A stretch of 64,000 nt of DNA from Achatina immaculata. Lineage: Eukaryota; Mollusca; Gastropoda; Stylommatophora; Achatinidae. Under the pieces are notes generated by a model. The model saw nothing but the letters and a program-made list of their open reading frames with translations, was not told the origin of the DNA and ran no database searches. The translations under genes and the position numbers were made by a program. Positions 1-10,794 of the stretch are shown here, one piece after another. How positions within the stretch are numbered: position 1 is the first letter of the stretch; the number at the start of each line of letters is the position of its first letter. The stretch spans positions 3,477,501 to 3,541,500 of the forward strand of contig CM019716.1 in assembly GCA_009760885.1 (NCBI GenBank). The letters are read 5' to 3'.

Positions 1-1047
1 AAGGCACATTTGCCCTAGAGGTGGCCACATCCCATATGGACTCAGACCGGAACAGGCTTAACGCAGGGGTTAAGACACCGCCTGCGAGACTCTTCGGATG
101 CCGCGCGTGGAGTGAAACTCCTCCCGGCCAAGGAAGAAAATGGATAAAAGTAATTAGGTTACTGTGTGGCGCCACTGTGAAAAAGTGATGGAAAGGATAA
201 AGTGAAGCGTAATCGGTATGTCCAGTAGTATCGCGGCGAGAGCTATTCATACCACGTCACCTCTGCTCTAGAGGCCGGCCACGTCCGAAATACACCCATA
301 CTGGCGAAATATGCCTAACCGGCTTACACCAGGGGTTAAACTTGATGGCTACGCATGTCACGGTACCTCCGCTCTAGAGGTCGGTCACGTCTTAAACATG
401 CCCATACTGGGATATATGCCTAAACCTGCTCAACACAGGGGTGAAAGTCACTAGTGGCGAGGATTCGTCCTCCTGGACAAAAGCTCCGTCCTGGTCACAA
501 CTAGGAAGGGCAGCGGCCACGACCACAAAATGCTGAAGTCGGAGACACTGGACCAGTGCAGTCTAGACAGGCAACCACCTCTCACCCGGCGGGGATGTAT
601 GCGCATCATAATAACGCTGAGGTTTTCCGGTGAGAAATTCCAACGCTGGACTGAATGTGCAACCACCTCTCACCCGGCAGCGATACACGTGTATCTCAAT
701 ACACGTCGAGGTTTTCCGGTGAGAAAGTCCAACTCTAGCCTGGATGGGCTACCACCTCTCACCCAGCGGGGATGTACTGATATCCAAAACACATCGAGGT
801 TTTCCGGTGAGAAAGTCCAACTCTAGATTAAACTGGTGCAATGAAAACCACGGTGTCACGCAACCCGCTTCAGAGACCCACCGAGAATACAGACTCAAGC
901 CCTTCGATACTCTGAACCTCTTGTGGTCCTCTCGTGGATCTCGTGTGGCCCTTTCGAGGACCACAGGACTTATCGAGGACAACAGGAGTAAATTCAGTAG
1001 GGTCACGGGGCGGTCTTGGTGGTAGAAGAGAATGAAGAAGAAGAAGA
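1..1047 (+). mobile_element. Modular non-coding (GAA)n-tailed repeat, copy 1
   Basis: Non-autonomous retroposon-like element; its left edge lies outside the window. It has about three A modules (1-78, 258-342, 361-448), each with CTCTAGAGG-type and CAGGGGTTAAA-type blocks. Three tandem B modules of about 88 bp follow (570-659, 660-749, 750-829). Each B module starts with CTCTCACCC and ends with CCGGTGAGAAA, so TCTCACC and GGTGAGA can pair as a hairpin. The 3' part (about 825-1030) contains the perfect inverted repeat GTGGTCCTC (922-930) / GAGGACCAC (956-964). It ends in a GAA run at 1030-1047. No coding potential is visible; the open frames here are unrelated to any family I know. Related copies lie at 7510, 29691, 36547 (reverse) and 49559. 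Mobilisation by a LINE is inferred from the tail and from target duplications at other copies. Confidence 0.75.
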
Positions 1048-1326
1048 TAGCTTTAGACAGCGTCAAGTTAAACGCCTTAGACCGTGAACAAACGAATATT
1101 CTAGATATGCTTTGAATGAAAAAAAAAAGAACCAGTAAAATGATAACGAAAATATTGCCTGCTTTTGGCAAACAGAGCAGTGCACGAATTTTCAGTACAG
1201 TATGGTAAGAGTGTAATGTCAGCTACAAGTGGATCTCACTCATAAGTCTGAATTAGTAGCTCTCTTGTATGGGGAAACTGAGGACCCCATTCCGATTGAT
1301 CTTTACTCTTCTCTGTGATGCGGTAA

Positions 1327-1440
1327 AGTAAAGGTAACCCTTTTATAACATAGAGGCACATAAGCAATATTTCAGTTGTATCTATACTTCCACTGACCTA
1401 TTGACACACCAATAAGAGCACTATAAACTCTAAGGAAAGG
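1327..1440 (-). mobile_element. Decayed SINE 3' part
   Basis: The reverse complement resembles the 3' half of the SINE at 10795, including TATGTGCCTCTA and the terminal TTACCTTTAC, with a weak match to the TGTGCTGACAGGTCA block. It is heavily diverged. Confidence 0.35.
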
Positions 1441-1504
1441 ATTGAAGACAGAGCATTGCGGGCCGAGACTATCAAATCCAGTAGCTGAAAACTGGCACAA
1501 CTAG

Positions 1505-1705
1505 AACTATGTGCCTGCAGCAGACACTACAACACATCCTCCAGAGTTACCAGCAACACAGCTCACCCAGGCAAAGACCCTAGTCCCCTAAGTGGAAGCT
1601 CCGCAGCAATTCTGATAACCTTTGACGAACTGCCGCATTTGTGAGAGAGGCTGGTTTTGATGTCTGAGCGAACGACAAGGAAGAAAGAGAGAAAGTAAAG
1701 GGTGA
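1505..1705 (+). pseudogene. LINE (GAA-tail family) C-terminal fragment
   Basis: Reading the + strand gives a broken C-terminus of a Jockey/CR1-type LINE ORF2: an HILQS block, then RTAAFVREAGFDV and a stop, with two internal stops. From family knowledge, HILQxC is part of the zinc-knuckle-like C-x-C-x8-H-x4-C region after the reverse transcriptase; the cysteine is Y here. GCGAACGACAAGGAAGAAAG directly follows the stop, matching the terminus of the copy at 5851 and of the modular repeats. Only the last ~60 codons remain, consistent with 5' truncation. Confidence 0.6.
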
Positions 1706-1739
1706 AGTGCTCAGTCTTTCCTTCCCCACTTCTAGAGAA

Positions 1740-1852
1740 AGTCACGTGTCCATTTCTGCTGCCGGGCTACTGGGGCAGATTCGGCAGGCTTCCAACCACT
1801 GATCTTCGCCGTGAGAAACTAGTATACTAACCACTTCGCCACTTAAGCTCCT
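1740..1852 (-). mobile_element. tRNA-derived SINE head (reverse)
   Basis: The reverse complement begins GCTTAAGTGGCGAAGTGGTTAG, with an A-box-like core. It matches the heads at 10795 and 7415. The B box is decayed and the body (GCCTGCCGAATCTGCCCC) is not the one at 10795. Confidence 0.5.
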
Positions 1853-2199
1853 TTTTTCTCTGTGGACTCAAACTAGCTCTTCTCGGCTCTCATTTAGCAG
1901 ATTGTATGACACTTGCAAGAAGGCACTAACAAGCCTCTCCTTGACTCTGAAGATAAATAAAGAGTCATCAAGAGCATTGACTGTATAGCTGCACTGATTT
2001 GTTTTCGCCTGTGTGTGGTCAATTTACCGGAAGTTTTTCTGGTGGTTCAGCCACTTTGCCCACAGAAAGAAGTATTGGCCTCAAGCTGGCGGTTACAGAC
2101 TTTGGTGGACAAGATATCTTCGGAGATTCCCCTAGGTTATCTTTGACTGGAATGTAGATGGACCGTACATGGAGAATTTTCTAGTATATTTCTCAGCAA

Positions 2200-2200
2200 A

Positions 2201-2257
<57 letters not shown>
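2200..2257. repeat. (TG)n(AG)n microsatellite
   Basis: A TG run is followed directly by an AG run of about 18 units. Confidence 0.95.
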
Positions 2258-2259
<2 letters not shown>

Positions 2260-2845
2260 ACATGGAAAAATATAGTTTTAGACTTAAATTGTGGTCATTA
2301 AGTCAAGAACTTACTCGGAATACTCTATATATGAAGCGAACAAAACTGGACCACAATTTTACTGTCCAATTAATTTTATGACTCTGATGAATGCTACAAT
2401 TTACAAAGTGTTCAGCAGTGCAAGCAAAGATATGTCATAAAATTTTGTTAAAATTGTTAACACTTCCTGACTACAAATAAAAAAGAAAAACAAATAAAAC
2501 TTTGAAAAGAAACTAAGAATTAATAATCGCGTGACCAAACACAGTGAAAAAGCCGTGAATCATGGACAGTAAACGTCAAGACAAACAAGAGGCTTTGGAA
2601 TATAAACTGAACTAGACATATGCTATTACTTATATACAATAAATGTTGAACATCGGGAGCTTTGAAAGTCAAGAATATGTGGTCGTTGTGGGAGTGGACC
2701 AAAAAAAAAATCTTAAAAACAAGTTTTGAATCTGACAGTGATGTGAGAAGAAACAGTCATACAAATCAACAAGAACAAATTATCTGTGATGAGCTTGCGA
2801 AAGAAGTAAACATTTATTAGTTTGCGAAGCTAGGGGGAAAAAAAG
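2258..2845. other. AT-rich stretch without recognised features
   Basis: I see no gene, known repeat or structured signal here; there are short A runs only. Confidence 0.5.
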
Positions 2846-3590
2846 GGAAAGCCCATAGATATAAGAACAATGGTGTGCAGAAAGGCAATATAAGGAAAAG
2901 CCTCAAGATATAAGAACAATGTTGTACAGAAAGGCAATATAAGGAAAAGCCTCAAGATTTAAGAACAATGTTGTACAGAAAGGCAATATAAGGAAAAGCC
3001 TCAAGATATAAGAGCAATGTTGTACAGAACGGCAATATAAGGAAAAGCCTCAAGATATAAGAACAATGTTGTACAGAAAGGCAATATAAGGAAAAGCCTC
3101 AAGATTTAAGAACAATGTTGTACAGAAAGGCAATATAAGGAAAAGCCTCAAGATTTAAGAACAATGTTGTACAGAACGGCAATATAAGGAAAAGCCTCAA
3201 GATTTAAGAACAATGCTGTACAGAAAGGCAGTATAAGGAAAAGCCTCAAGATGTAAGAACAATGTTGTACAGAAAGGCAGTATAAGGAAAAGCCTCAAGA
3301 TGTAAGAACAATGTTGTACAGAAAGGCAATATAAGGAAAAGCCTCAAGATTTAAGAACAATGTTGTACAGAAAGGCAATATAAGGAAAAGCCTCAAGATA
3401 TAAGAACAATGTTGTACAGAAAGGCAATATAAGGAAAAGCCCCAAGATATAAGAACAATGTTGTACAGAACGGCAATATAAGGAAAAGCCCCAAGATATA
3501 AGAACAATGTTGTACAGAAAGGCAATATAAGGAAAAGCGGATAGATATTAGAAGAATGTTGTATAGAAAGGTAATATAGCCTAGAGGTGT
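2846..3590. repeat. 49-bp minisatellite, about 15 copies
   Basis: The unit carries AAGGCAATATAAGGAAAAGC then AAGAACAATGTTGTACAG. It repeats at 49-bp spacing with a few substitutions (AAGATATAAG/AAGATTTAAG, CAGAAAG/CAGAACG). The reverse-strand open frame (3295-3594) is a by-product of the repeat. A C run (3609-3624) and T run lie just after it. Confidence 0.95.
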
Positions 3591-3978
3591 GCAAGTGGCG
3601 CCCTCGAGCCCTCCCCCCCCCCCCTCCTTTTTTTGTGTGTGGCTCCAGAGATTATTATGAATGAATTACATTATTTACTTGACTAATATTAATATTTTAT
3701 TTCCAAGAGATCCAAGTATATTTTTAAAAGGGTTTAAAAGACATGAAAAGATCATTAAATGCAGTTAATTCCCCTATTCTTCATAGTTGTCAGTTTTTCT
3801 CATTTTTATGTAAATTGTCCAAAAAACTGTTTGATTTATATGCTGCCTACCGCTCAATTTCCGCCTAAAGTTGTGGCCCTTGAAGCCACTGAAGTTGAAC
3901 ATCTCAGATACAGAACATTTTGTGACGTTACAGCTAAGATGTATGGTTTATAGAACGATTTAATCGACTAATAACATT

Positions 3979-4232
3979 GCATTATTATTATTATTACTGC
4001 TGCTTATTATCATTATTCTTATGTGCCGCGCTGGACAGCGTTGGCGATCATGATTCTGCATCTTGTGCGATATCTGGTGTTTCTGATCAATTCAGAAGCT
4101 CTTCTTTTTTTCCCATGGCGCTTGGTGAGCTTTGCCCTTGGCCCTTTCCCCTTGAGTTTTCCAGTCATTACTGAGTTCTCCAGCTTTCTATCTTCTCATG
4201 ACATGTCCAGTAAATTCTGTCTGTCTTTTTCT
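3979..4232 (-). pseudogene. LINE (ATA-tail family) C-terminal fragment
   Basis: The reverse strand encodes a decayed ORF2 end: MTGKLKGKGPR, then ELIRNTRYRTRC and MIANAVQRGT followed by a stop and an (ATA)n tail at the low-coordinate end. This is the widespread LINE terminus of the type 'RKLWRAMIAN..GHGT' (family knowledge). TAACATT at 3972-3978 and 4233-4239 flanks it as a 7-bp target-site duplication. It is 5'-truncated. Confidence 0.7.
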
Positions 4233-4239
4233 TAACATT

Positions 4240-4734
4240 CTAAACTAGTTTTCGTTGTTCTGGAACTTCTTTTATTTTATTTTATTTTGTTTCGAAGACA
4301 GCATTTGTGTGGAGGTGGAGGTGAAAGAAAAAAGAAAAAGTGAATGAAGGTAGCAGGAAAAGTCCAGGTGCTTGTCTGCAGGTGTGATAAAAGGCGGACG
4401 GTAATTATTTCTTCTTGTTCACTGTGTCCTCCTGTCGACAAGTTTTGTGGGCCTCGCCCTTCATTTTGTGCGGTCCTGGTTATTTCTAACCAGATCTGTT
4501 GCCTTTCTCTGTCTGTTTAACTGGGTCAATCTGTTCGTAGTGTTTTTCTTTTCTTTTCTTTTTTTCCACGAGTTTTCCAATGATTGTCAGGTTTTGTAAC
4601 TTTTTGTTGCTCAATGAATTGTCTTTTTGTTGCTCAATGAATTGTCTTCACTTGTATGATTTCAATCAATTATCGATGTATTGCATCTAATCTAAGCCAC
4701 TGAGATGATAAAAATATACCAGTGAGCCAATGAG
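4240..4734. other. Unannotated stretch with a short tandem duplication
   Basis: No gene is seen. A 23-bp unit (TTTTTGTTGCTCAATGAATT plus GTC) occurs twice in tandem near 4604-4647. Confidence 0.5.
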
Positions 4735-4744
4735 ATAATGTATT

Positions 4745-5710
4745 ATGATTATGATTATTATTATGTGGCGTGCTGGATAGCGTTGGTGATCAACCTTCCA
4801 CATCTTCTGCAATCCTTGGTGTTTCCGGGTAAATTCAAAAGCTTTTCTTCTTCCATGCCACTTAGTCAGCCCACTGAGACATTTTCTATTGAGCTTTCTG
4901 TCCTCTCCTCCTTTTCCTCTTGAGTTGTTCAGTTACTGCTAAGCTCTCTAGTTTCTGTCTTCTCCTCCTTTTCCTCTTGAGTTGTTCAGTTACTACTAAG
5001 CTCTCTAGTTTCTGTCTTCTCCTCCTTTTCCTCTTGAGTTGTTCAGTTACTCCTAAGCTCTCTAGTTTCTGTCCTCTCCTCCTTTTCCTCTTGAGTTGTT
5101 CAGTTACTGCTAAGCTCTCTAGTTTCTGTCATCTCATGACGTGTCTAAGAAACTTTGACTCGGTCTTATCATTTTAACTAGATTCCCTTGTCCTTGCAAA
5201 CTTCTTTGTATTTCTGTCTGTTCAGAGTATTTGTTGTATTTCTGTTCAATGTATCTTTTGCTTCATATTTCTTTGTTATATTTTTTGGTAATTTCCAAGT
5301 TTCACCAACATACAGCAAATCTGGTTCTATAGAGCACTGCAATAGTCTTTTCTTCACATCTACTTCTTTATCTTCTTCGTGCCATAAAAAGCTGTCTGTG
5401 CTTTATCTATTCTTGATTTTATTTCCTTTGTATATTTGCCATCAACTTTTATTGTTTCGAGTTTACTGATTTTATTTACTTGTCTCAGTGTCGTCCAATT
5501 TGAAAGGATGTTGCACTTTTATGTAACTTTTTCTTATATTATCAGTGTTGGTGCTGTTTAATTCTAGGTCTATTTTATGGCTCTCTTTAATAATCTTATT
5601 AACCAGTTTCTGAAAAATGTTTTCATTTTCTGCTGTTAGAACTGCTCCTTGCACATATCTCAGGTTATTGACATTATGGTCTCATAAATTAATTTCTTTC
5701 ACAGCCTCTC
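4745..5710 (-). pseudogene. LINE (ATA-tail family) RT C-terminal half
   Basis: A degenerate LINE ORF2 on the reverse strand. Recognisable parts in order are KVDGKYTKEIKSRIDKAQTA (about 5445-5385), then a repeated QKLESLAVTEQLKRKRR block, then ITNAIQHAT and a stop followed by an ATAATC-type tail. The first block corresponds to the region downstream of the RT palm. Multiple stops and frameshifts are present. It is bounded by a perfect 10-bp target-site duplication, ATAATGTATT, at 4735-4744 and 5711-5720. The 57-bp array inside is an in-frame amplification of its own coding sequence. Confidence 0.7.
4905..5131. repeat. 57-bp minisatellite inside a LINE
   Basis: About four copies of a 57-bp unit (TTGAGTTGTTCAGTTACT ... 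CTAGTTTCTGTC). Because 57 is a multiple of 3, each copy reads as 19 codons. On the reverse strand the peptide (KLESLAVTEQLKRKRR) aligns with the single KLENSVMTGKLKGKGPR segment of the related LINE at 3979. Confidence 0.9.
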
Positions 5711-5850
5711 ATAATGTATTCACTGTATAATGAACACAGATCAGGTGACAGCACACCTGTGTCATTGTTAACTCTTCCTCGCAAGGTATATATATACATT
5801 GTCTGTCTATAGAAGAGAACCAGTACTTCAAACATATTTGTAAATTTATT

Positions 5851-6345
5851 TTCTTCTTCTTCTTCGTTCGCATTGTCTGTCTATATCTGCAGTCCTGTCT
5901 CTTGGATAAATTTCACTGTTTTTTTTGTAACTCATGTATGGAACCGTAGAGCTTATCTTCTTTAGTGGTTTCACTGGGCCAGTAATTATTTCTCAGTGTC
6001 TCGTAGTTGATGCAGTTCTGGAGGATATGTTCCACAGTTTGGGGCACCTAGGAACATGTTCATAGATTAGTAGTACCAACCTTAAACTTTGTATACATAT
6101 GACTTCGGAGTCGGCTGTGTCCTGTTCGGAGACGGAAGATGGTGACTTGTTCCTTTCTGTTTAGCATGTGATAGTCATCATGTGGTGGTGTTTGTGGCTT
6201 CCTGTAGGTTTTTATCATGCTTTTCTTCTGATATATATATATATCCTGGACCTACTGGAAGTTTATGCTTTGCTCTGCCTGCTGAATGCAGCTAGCATCC
6301 TTGTTTCCATTAGGCTGGTTTATTATTTATTTGGGTTTTTTTTTT
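5851..6345 (-). pseudogene. LINE (GAA-tail family) C-terminal fragment
   Basis: The reverse strand gives MLNRKEQVTIFRLRTGHSRL, then SHMYTKFKVG, VPQTVEHILQNC, YWPSETTKEDKLYG and finally TGLQI with a stop. This is the C-terminal domain of a Jockey/CR1-type LINE ORF2 (assignment from family knowledge). The 3' end is GCGAACGAAGAAGAAGAAG (reverse of 5851-5871). A frameshift and a stop interrupt it around the first cysteines. Upstream (6240-6345) it fades into unreadable sequence, so the left limit is approximate. Confidence 0.75.
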
Positions 6346-7414
6346 CATATCACATCTAGAATACTCGTTTATCCATCGTTTAAGCCTTTTGTCTTTGAAT
6401 TTGTCTGTGGCTATAAAATTTTTTTGTCTGTGTTGAGACTATGTTTCTAGTCCTGGTTATACTTTCTGTATCTCGTTCTGTTTTTATGTTTGTCTTCTTT
6501 TTCTTTGACGATCGTTTTCAAGAGGACCTTTTGTTGCCCTGGAGAAGACGAATGACCAATAAAAGGTGGTCTTAAATGCATATTTTTTTTACATAAAAGA
6601 GAACCATTAGTTCAAACATACGACAACCACTAATAGCCAGTGCCCCTGGTCATAGACATCTGGTTCATGACTGTTTGTCAGGCTCCCTGTCACTGACAAG
6701 ATCAGCCTGACACAGGGGTGAATTATAGTTTTAAAACACTTTTTTTTAACTCTTACAACACTGTTCGAGGCAACGAAGCGTAAATGTTTTGACTCCCTTC
6801 TGAAAAAAAAAAGAAAATAAAAAACGACATTGGCTGAGCTGATAAATCACAAAGGCCACAACTGTCTAATAAATATGGGCATAGAAGGCAGGTTTTCAGA
6901 CGCGTTTAGCGAGTTTCGTGAAAATTTATGAGATTATAAACATTAAAAGCAACACCAGGTTTCCTTTTACTTTCTCCAGGAGCATCTGTGTTTTTGCTGA
7001 CTTTACGTTATTTATTTATTTATTTTTACACAAGGATTTCCCTGCGACCTCTTGAAGTCACTAGGTTAGTGGGTATTTCGAGACAAGTCTGGGTACTCGT
7101 CACGCTCGTATGGGACCGAGCAGGAAAGTTATTTCAGCTGTTGATGAAGGGGAAGCTCAGCAGTAATGTAAAACATTAAATATTTCAAAGGTCAAATTCA
7201 GACTCAAGCCTCATTGCATTCAGGACAGTCCCATATATATGCTCCGGCGCATGTCGCAGCATCCATTCAAGAGTATGTTTCCTAATAGTTCTCATCAAGT
7301 GCTGGTTCTTTACCATGCATTTTCTACCACACACATAAAACATTTATTTATCCACAATGATGTCTCCTTCTGTTGTTGAACTATCATAATTTGGCAAATT
7401 ACTCAGCGATGTAG
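6346..7414. other. Unique-looking AT-rich DNA
   Basis: No gene or repeat family is recognised. A short inverted arrangement around 6680-6715 (TGTCAGGCT ... AGCCTGACA) could form a hairpin. Confidence 0.45.
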
Positions 7415-7925
7415 GAGGCATGAGAAGCGAAGTGGCTAGTACATTAGTTTCTCAAGATGAGGTTGTTAGTTCAATTCCAAATAGAGGCGTCCCAATCACC
7501 TAGTTGTAGTCCAACTCTAGACTAAACCGGTGCAACGAAAACCACGGTGTCACGCAATCCCGCTTCTGAGACCCACCAAGAATACAGGCTCAAGCTCTGC
7601 TATACTCTGAACCCTTGTGGTCCTCTTGGGGATCTCATGTGGTCCTTTGGGGACCACACGGGGGACCACGGGACCTATGGGGACCACAGGTTATTCAGTA
7701 GGATTACAGGGCGGTCTTGGTGGTAGAAGCGAACGAAGAAGAAGAAGAAGACATAGTTGTAGTGCGTACGAAAGAAGAAGAAGAAGAAGACCTAGTTGTA
7801 GAAATGGGCACCTAGCTCCTCCTGAGGCTGGAAAGGAAAGGCGCCAGCATGATGAACAGACCACCCTCTAGTGTGCTGACCAGTGAAGGAAAATGTAAGA
7901 GCTTAGGTCGTATCCAATAGCAGGT
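7415..7925 (+). mobile_element. tRNA-derived SINE split by a nested insertion
   Basis: The left part (7415-7509) has a tRNA-like head, AGAAGCGAAGTGGCTAGTAC, with the B-box-like AGTTCAATTCC. The right part (7802-7925) continues the SINE body (GAAATGGGCACCTAGCTCCTCC ... CACCCTCTAGTGTGCTGACC), as in the intact copy at 10795. The break coincides exactly with the modular repeat insertion at 7510-7789. Confidence 0.8.
7510..7789 (+). mobile_element. Modular (GAA)n-tailed repeat, 5'-truncated copy
   Basis: It corresponds to the last ~240 bp of the element at 1-1047 (TCCAACTCTAGACTAAACC through GGTGGTAGAAGCGAACGAAG). It is flanked by ACCTAGTTGTAG at 7498-7509 and 7790-7801. A third near-copy, ACATAGTTGTAG (7751-7762), lies between two GAA tails. 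After it comes a second tiny terminus, TGCGTACGAAAGAAGAAG. This suggests two insertion events, or one with a template jump, at the same target. Confidence 0.85.
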
Positions 7926-8179
7926 TCTGTATATGTTTAGCCTCGTGAAGCGAGTATGCCCACAACCTCTGGAAATCATTTCAGAGAAGCCCCGCCCCCC
8001 CCCCTCCTAGAAAATCAGAATTTAAAGGGGTCGAAACGCTTGTCTGGAAAAGGCGGGGGGGGGGGGGTGTACTCTGATGATTTGAAGAGCGTGTTGCTGT
8101 TTTGGTGGTCAACAGAGAGTTTCCTGTCTGTATCTTTATCTTACTCCACGTATTGCATGCAGGAAAGAACTGTTTGAGA

Positions 8180-8385
8180 GAGAAGGAAAGCAAGCGAAAG
8201 ATCATAGACGCCACATCATACTCTCCAGACACGTCAGCTACACAATCTACTCATCGGGCACTGGACCTGCCAACCCCCAAGATTCCTGTAGGAATTCTTC
8301 GTCGATACGGAAAACCAGACACAACCTGCGTGAAAGAGACTGGCGCCGATATCTAAGCAAAGGAAAAAGAAGAAGAAGAAGAGTA
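8180..8385 (+). pseudogene. LINE (GAA-tail family) C-terminal remnant
   Basis: One + frame reads TPHHTLQTRQLHNLLIGHW, similar to the HILQKCQIHNLLG segment at 33715. It ends in (GAA)n at about 8368-8381. It is heavily decayed. The open frame 8102-8356 is in another phase and looks fortuitous. Confidence 0.5.
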
Positions 8386-9420
8386 TATAAAGATATAGCA
8401 TAAATTCATATTTTTGGGCGTGTTCTATTAATCTGATATTCCTTTATAGTTTTGATCAATCATATGAGCCAGATCTTTTATTCTTCTCTACATTTTTTAG
8501 TACTTTATGTCATGCTCTGGTGATCATCATTTGATCCACATTTTTGTACTGCATACTTTATGCATGACTGCACTTCTATGTAACACTTTCCAAGCACGTC
8601 CGTATGGAACATTATAACTAACAGTATTTAATACAACATCCGCTTCTCTCCTTCTCTCACCTCGACATTCATGCCCTTAATTAATTCTACACTACCGGCG
8701 CTGCTTTCTAAATTTATAATTCAGGGTACTTACTGCAATCTCATTTTATTACAGCCAACACAAAAACATAATAAATAAAACTGTAAAAACTTTGTTCATT
8801 CAGGAACTTCCTTATTGTTTTGTTTTGTTTCTTTTTTTAAATCTGCCCCTCTTGTGAGCTCATGCTTAATCCCACATAATGGGATTGTCTTTCTTTTTAC
8901 GTGAATTCTGAATTTTCTTAATATATTGTCAGACGCATGAGTAGTGTAATTTAGTTTACATCGCCTTGCAGGCAGATTTTTTTCAGTTTTAATATGCATT
9001 TGCCAAGTTTGATGTTTGAATAGTTGATCAAGATATTCACCAGCACAGTGTATCATATTAAAATGCCAGGAACCAGACAAAGGAGCCGACCTAGATTGCT
9101 AGGCCACAAAACGCATTTTAGATTGGACACCACTGGCCAAAGTACCTACGACAAGTGACAGAACGCGACGACTAACCAATGTCTGCGACTCTAAGACACA
9201 ACAGCTTTTCGCTTGAAGCAGGAATACCATATTAAACGAAGACGAGATAAAACTCACATGGTCTGTAGAAGTGACTTTCTGTAAGTTGTTACAAAGGCGT
9301 GGAAGGTCTTAAGATGAAAATATGCACTGCACGCGAAAGAAATGTGTCTATTTCTCGATCATTTTCAATACACTTTTAACACGCCTGTACTTTAACGTTG
9401 TCACCTTTCGTGAGATTTTA
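8386..9420. other. AT-rich intergenic DNA
   Basis: No gene, tRNA or tandem repeat is recognised. The reverse-strand open frame at 8796-9080 has no family resemblance I can see. Confidence 0.5.
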
Positions 9421-9655
9421 ATCATGAGCAAGACTTCAATCTTCCTTGGGGGTGATCATCATGGACAAGACATCCACCTTCCTTGAGGGTGATCATTATA
9501 CGCAAGGCGTCCATCTTCTTTGGGATGGCTTTCATGCGGAAAACATCTTCTTTGGGATGGACTTCTTGGGAAAACTTCTTCTATGTAATGGGCATCATAC
9601 ATAAGACTTCTACCTCCCCTAGGGTAGTTATCACTTAGACGACTTCTAACTTATA
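9421..9655. repeat. Degenerate tandem repeat, ~50-bp period
   Basis: Variants of GATCATCATGGACAAGACATC / CTTCTTTGGGATGG recur about five times with many substitutions and length changes. Confidence 0.6.
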
Positions 9656-10740
9656 TAGGGCAAACATGCGCGGTGTGCGCCTATTACAACGAAGCTCCAG
9701 TTTTCTGTGAGTGTTAATTTTCGAACTTTTTAATGTGCACTTGCAATCCTTGACTCTGCCATCAAATATAAGGGGTTTGATCTCATTGTCCAGGGGATAT
9801 TTGGCAGCCATTGTCTCATGCTCGAGTGATTAAAAAAATCGCAGCCACTTGGAGGTGACTGAATAAACAAGAAAAGTCACAGCTAATATTGACTCCTACA
9901 ATACACTAACAGCCGTAGAAATTGTTACGCAGGGAACAAAAATGAGAACGTCTAGATACCCCAACAATATTAGGCATACTAAAACTAGAAAACAGAGCAT
10001 ATAAAGACCCCTAGATTGTCAAAGAATACTAGAGAGGTTAATACAGGAAAATAGCAGAGTCGCTTTAGATGCTTTCAATAATGAAAACAGAGTTTTAAAG
10101 AAGGGTAAAAGTTGAACGCCTAGAATGAATGAATGAATAATGAATGAAATTTTTAAAGGGTAAAGAATTGGGCACGCAGGCCCGTCTTACATTCTGCACC
10201 AAGGAAGCCATCTGAACTTGTTTGCAAGTGAGTATCATACCTTCATTCTTCATGAAATAATTCATTTCAACGCCAAGACAGAAATATGTTATCTAAAGGC
10301 AGTTATCTGCCTTTATCTGGCCCTGGTCTAGGAGAAAGGTTATCTACGATGCCCCTAGTAAACATTGGCGTCTTGGAGTTCTGAAATGAAGGTTCTAATC
10401 TCCCAGCCCGTACAGAAGGCTACCGGTAATTTCTCTTATCCCACTCGTAGAAGTGTCGAATCGCCATTGTCTACTGGTGACAAATGACTGTTAAATTCAT
10501 ATCTTTCTTTGGCACCCTCCAGTAGTGTAACCTGGGAGATTAGATTGAAGACGATATGAGGATAAAGAAAGAGAGCAAAGGTCCTTGAGGACAACTTCAA
10601 ATCTACCTGGAAACACACGAAGGCCCAAGTTTGCCAAAATACCTCTCTCAGTACCCGAGCTATGTGACCCAAAAATCTTTAGCCAGTCAGTTTTAGGTAT
10701 GATGCTCATTATAACATAAAATTATTTATTTATTTAAATT
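9656..10740. other. Unannotated DNA
   Basis: No gene seen. There is a short GAATGAAT run at 10121-10150, possibly an old LINE tail. Confidence 0.45.
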
Positions 10741-10794
10741 TATACTCTTTTCTGTGATGCATGGAAATAAAAAAAAAATTAACAGACCACTTGG

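Noticed and set aside
2846..3590. CRISPR-like array from regular repeats
   Set aside because: The repeats are directly tandem with no variable spacers, and the sequence is eukaryotic in character.
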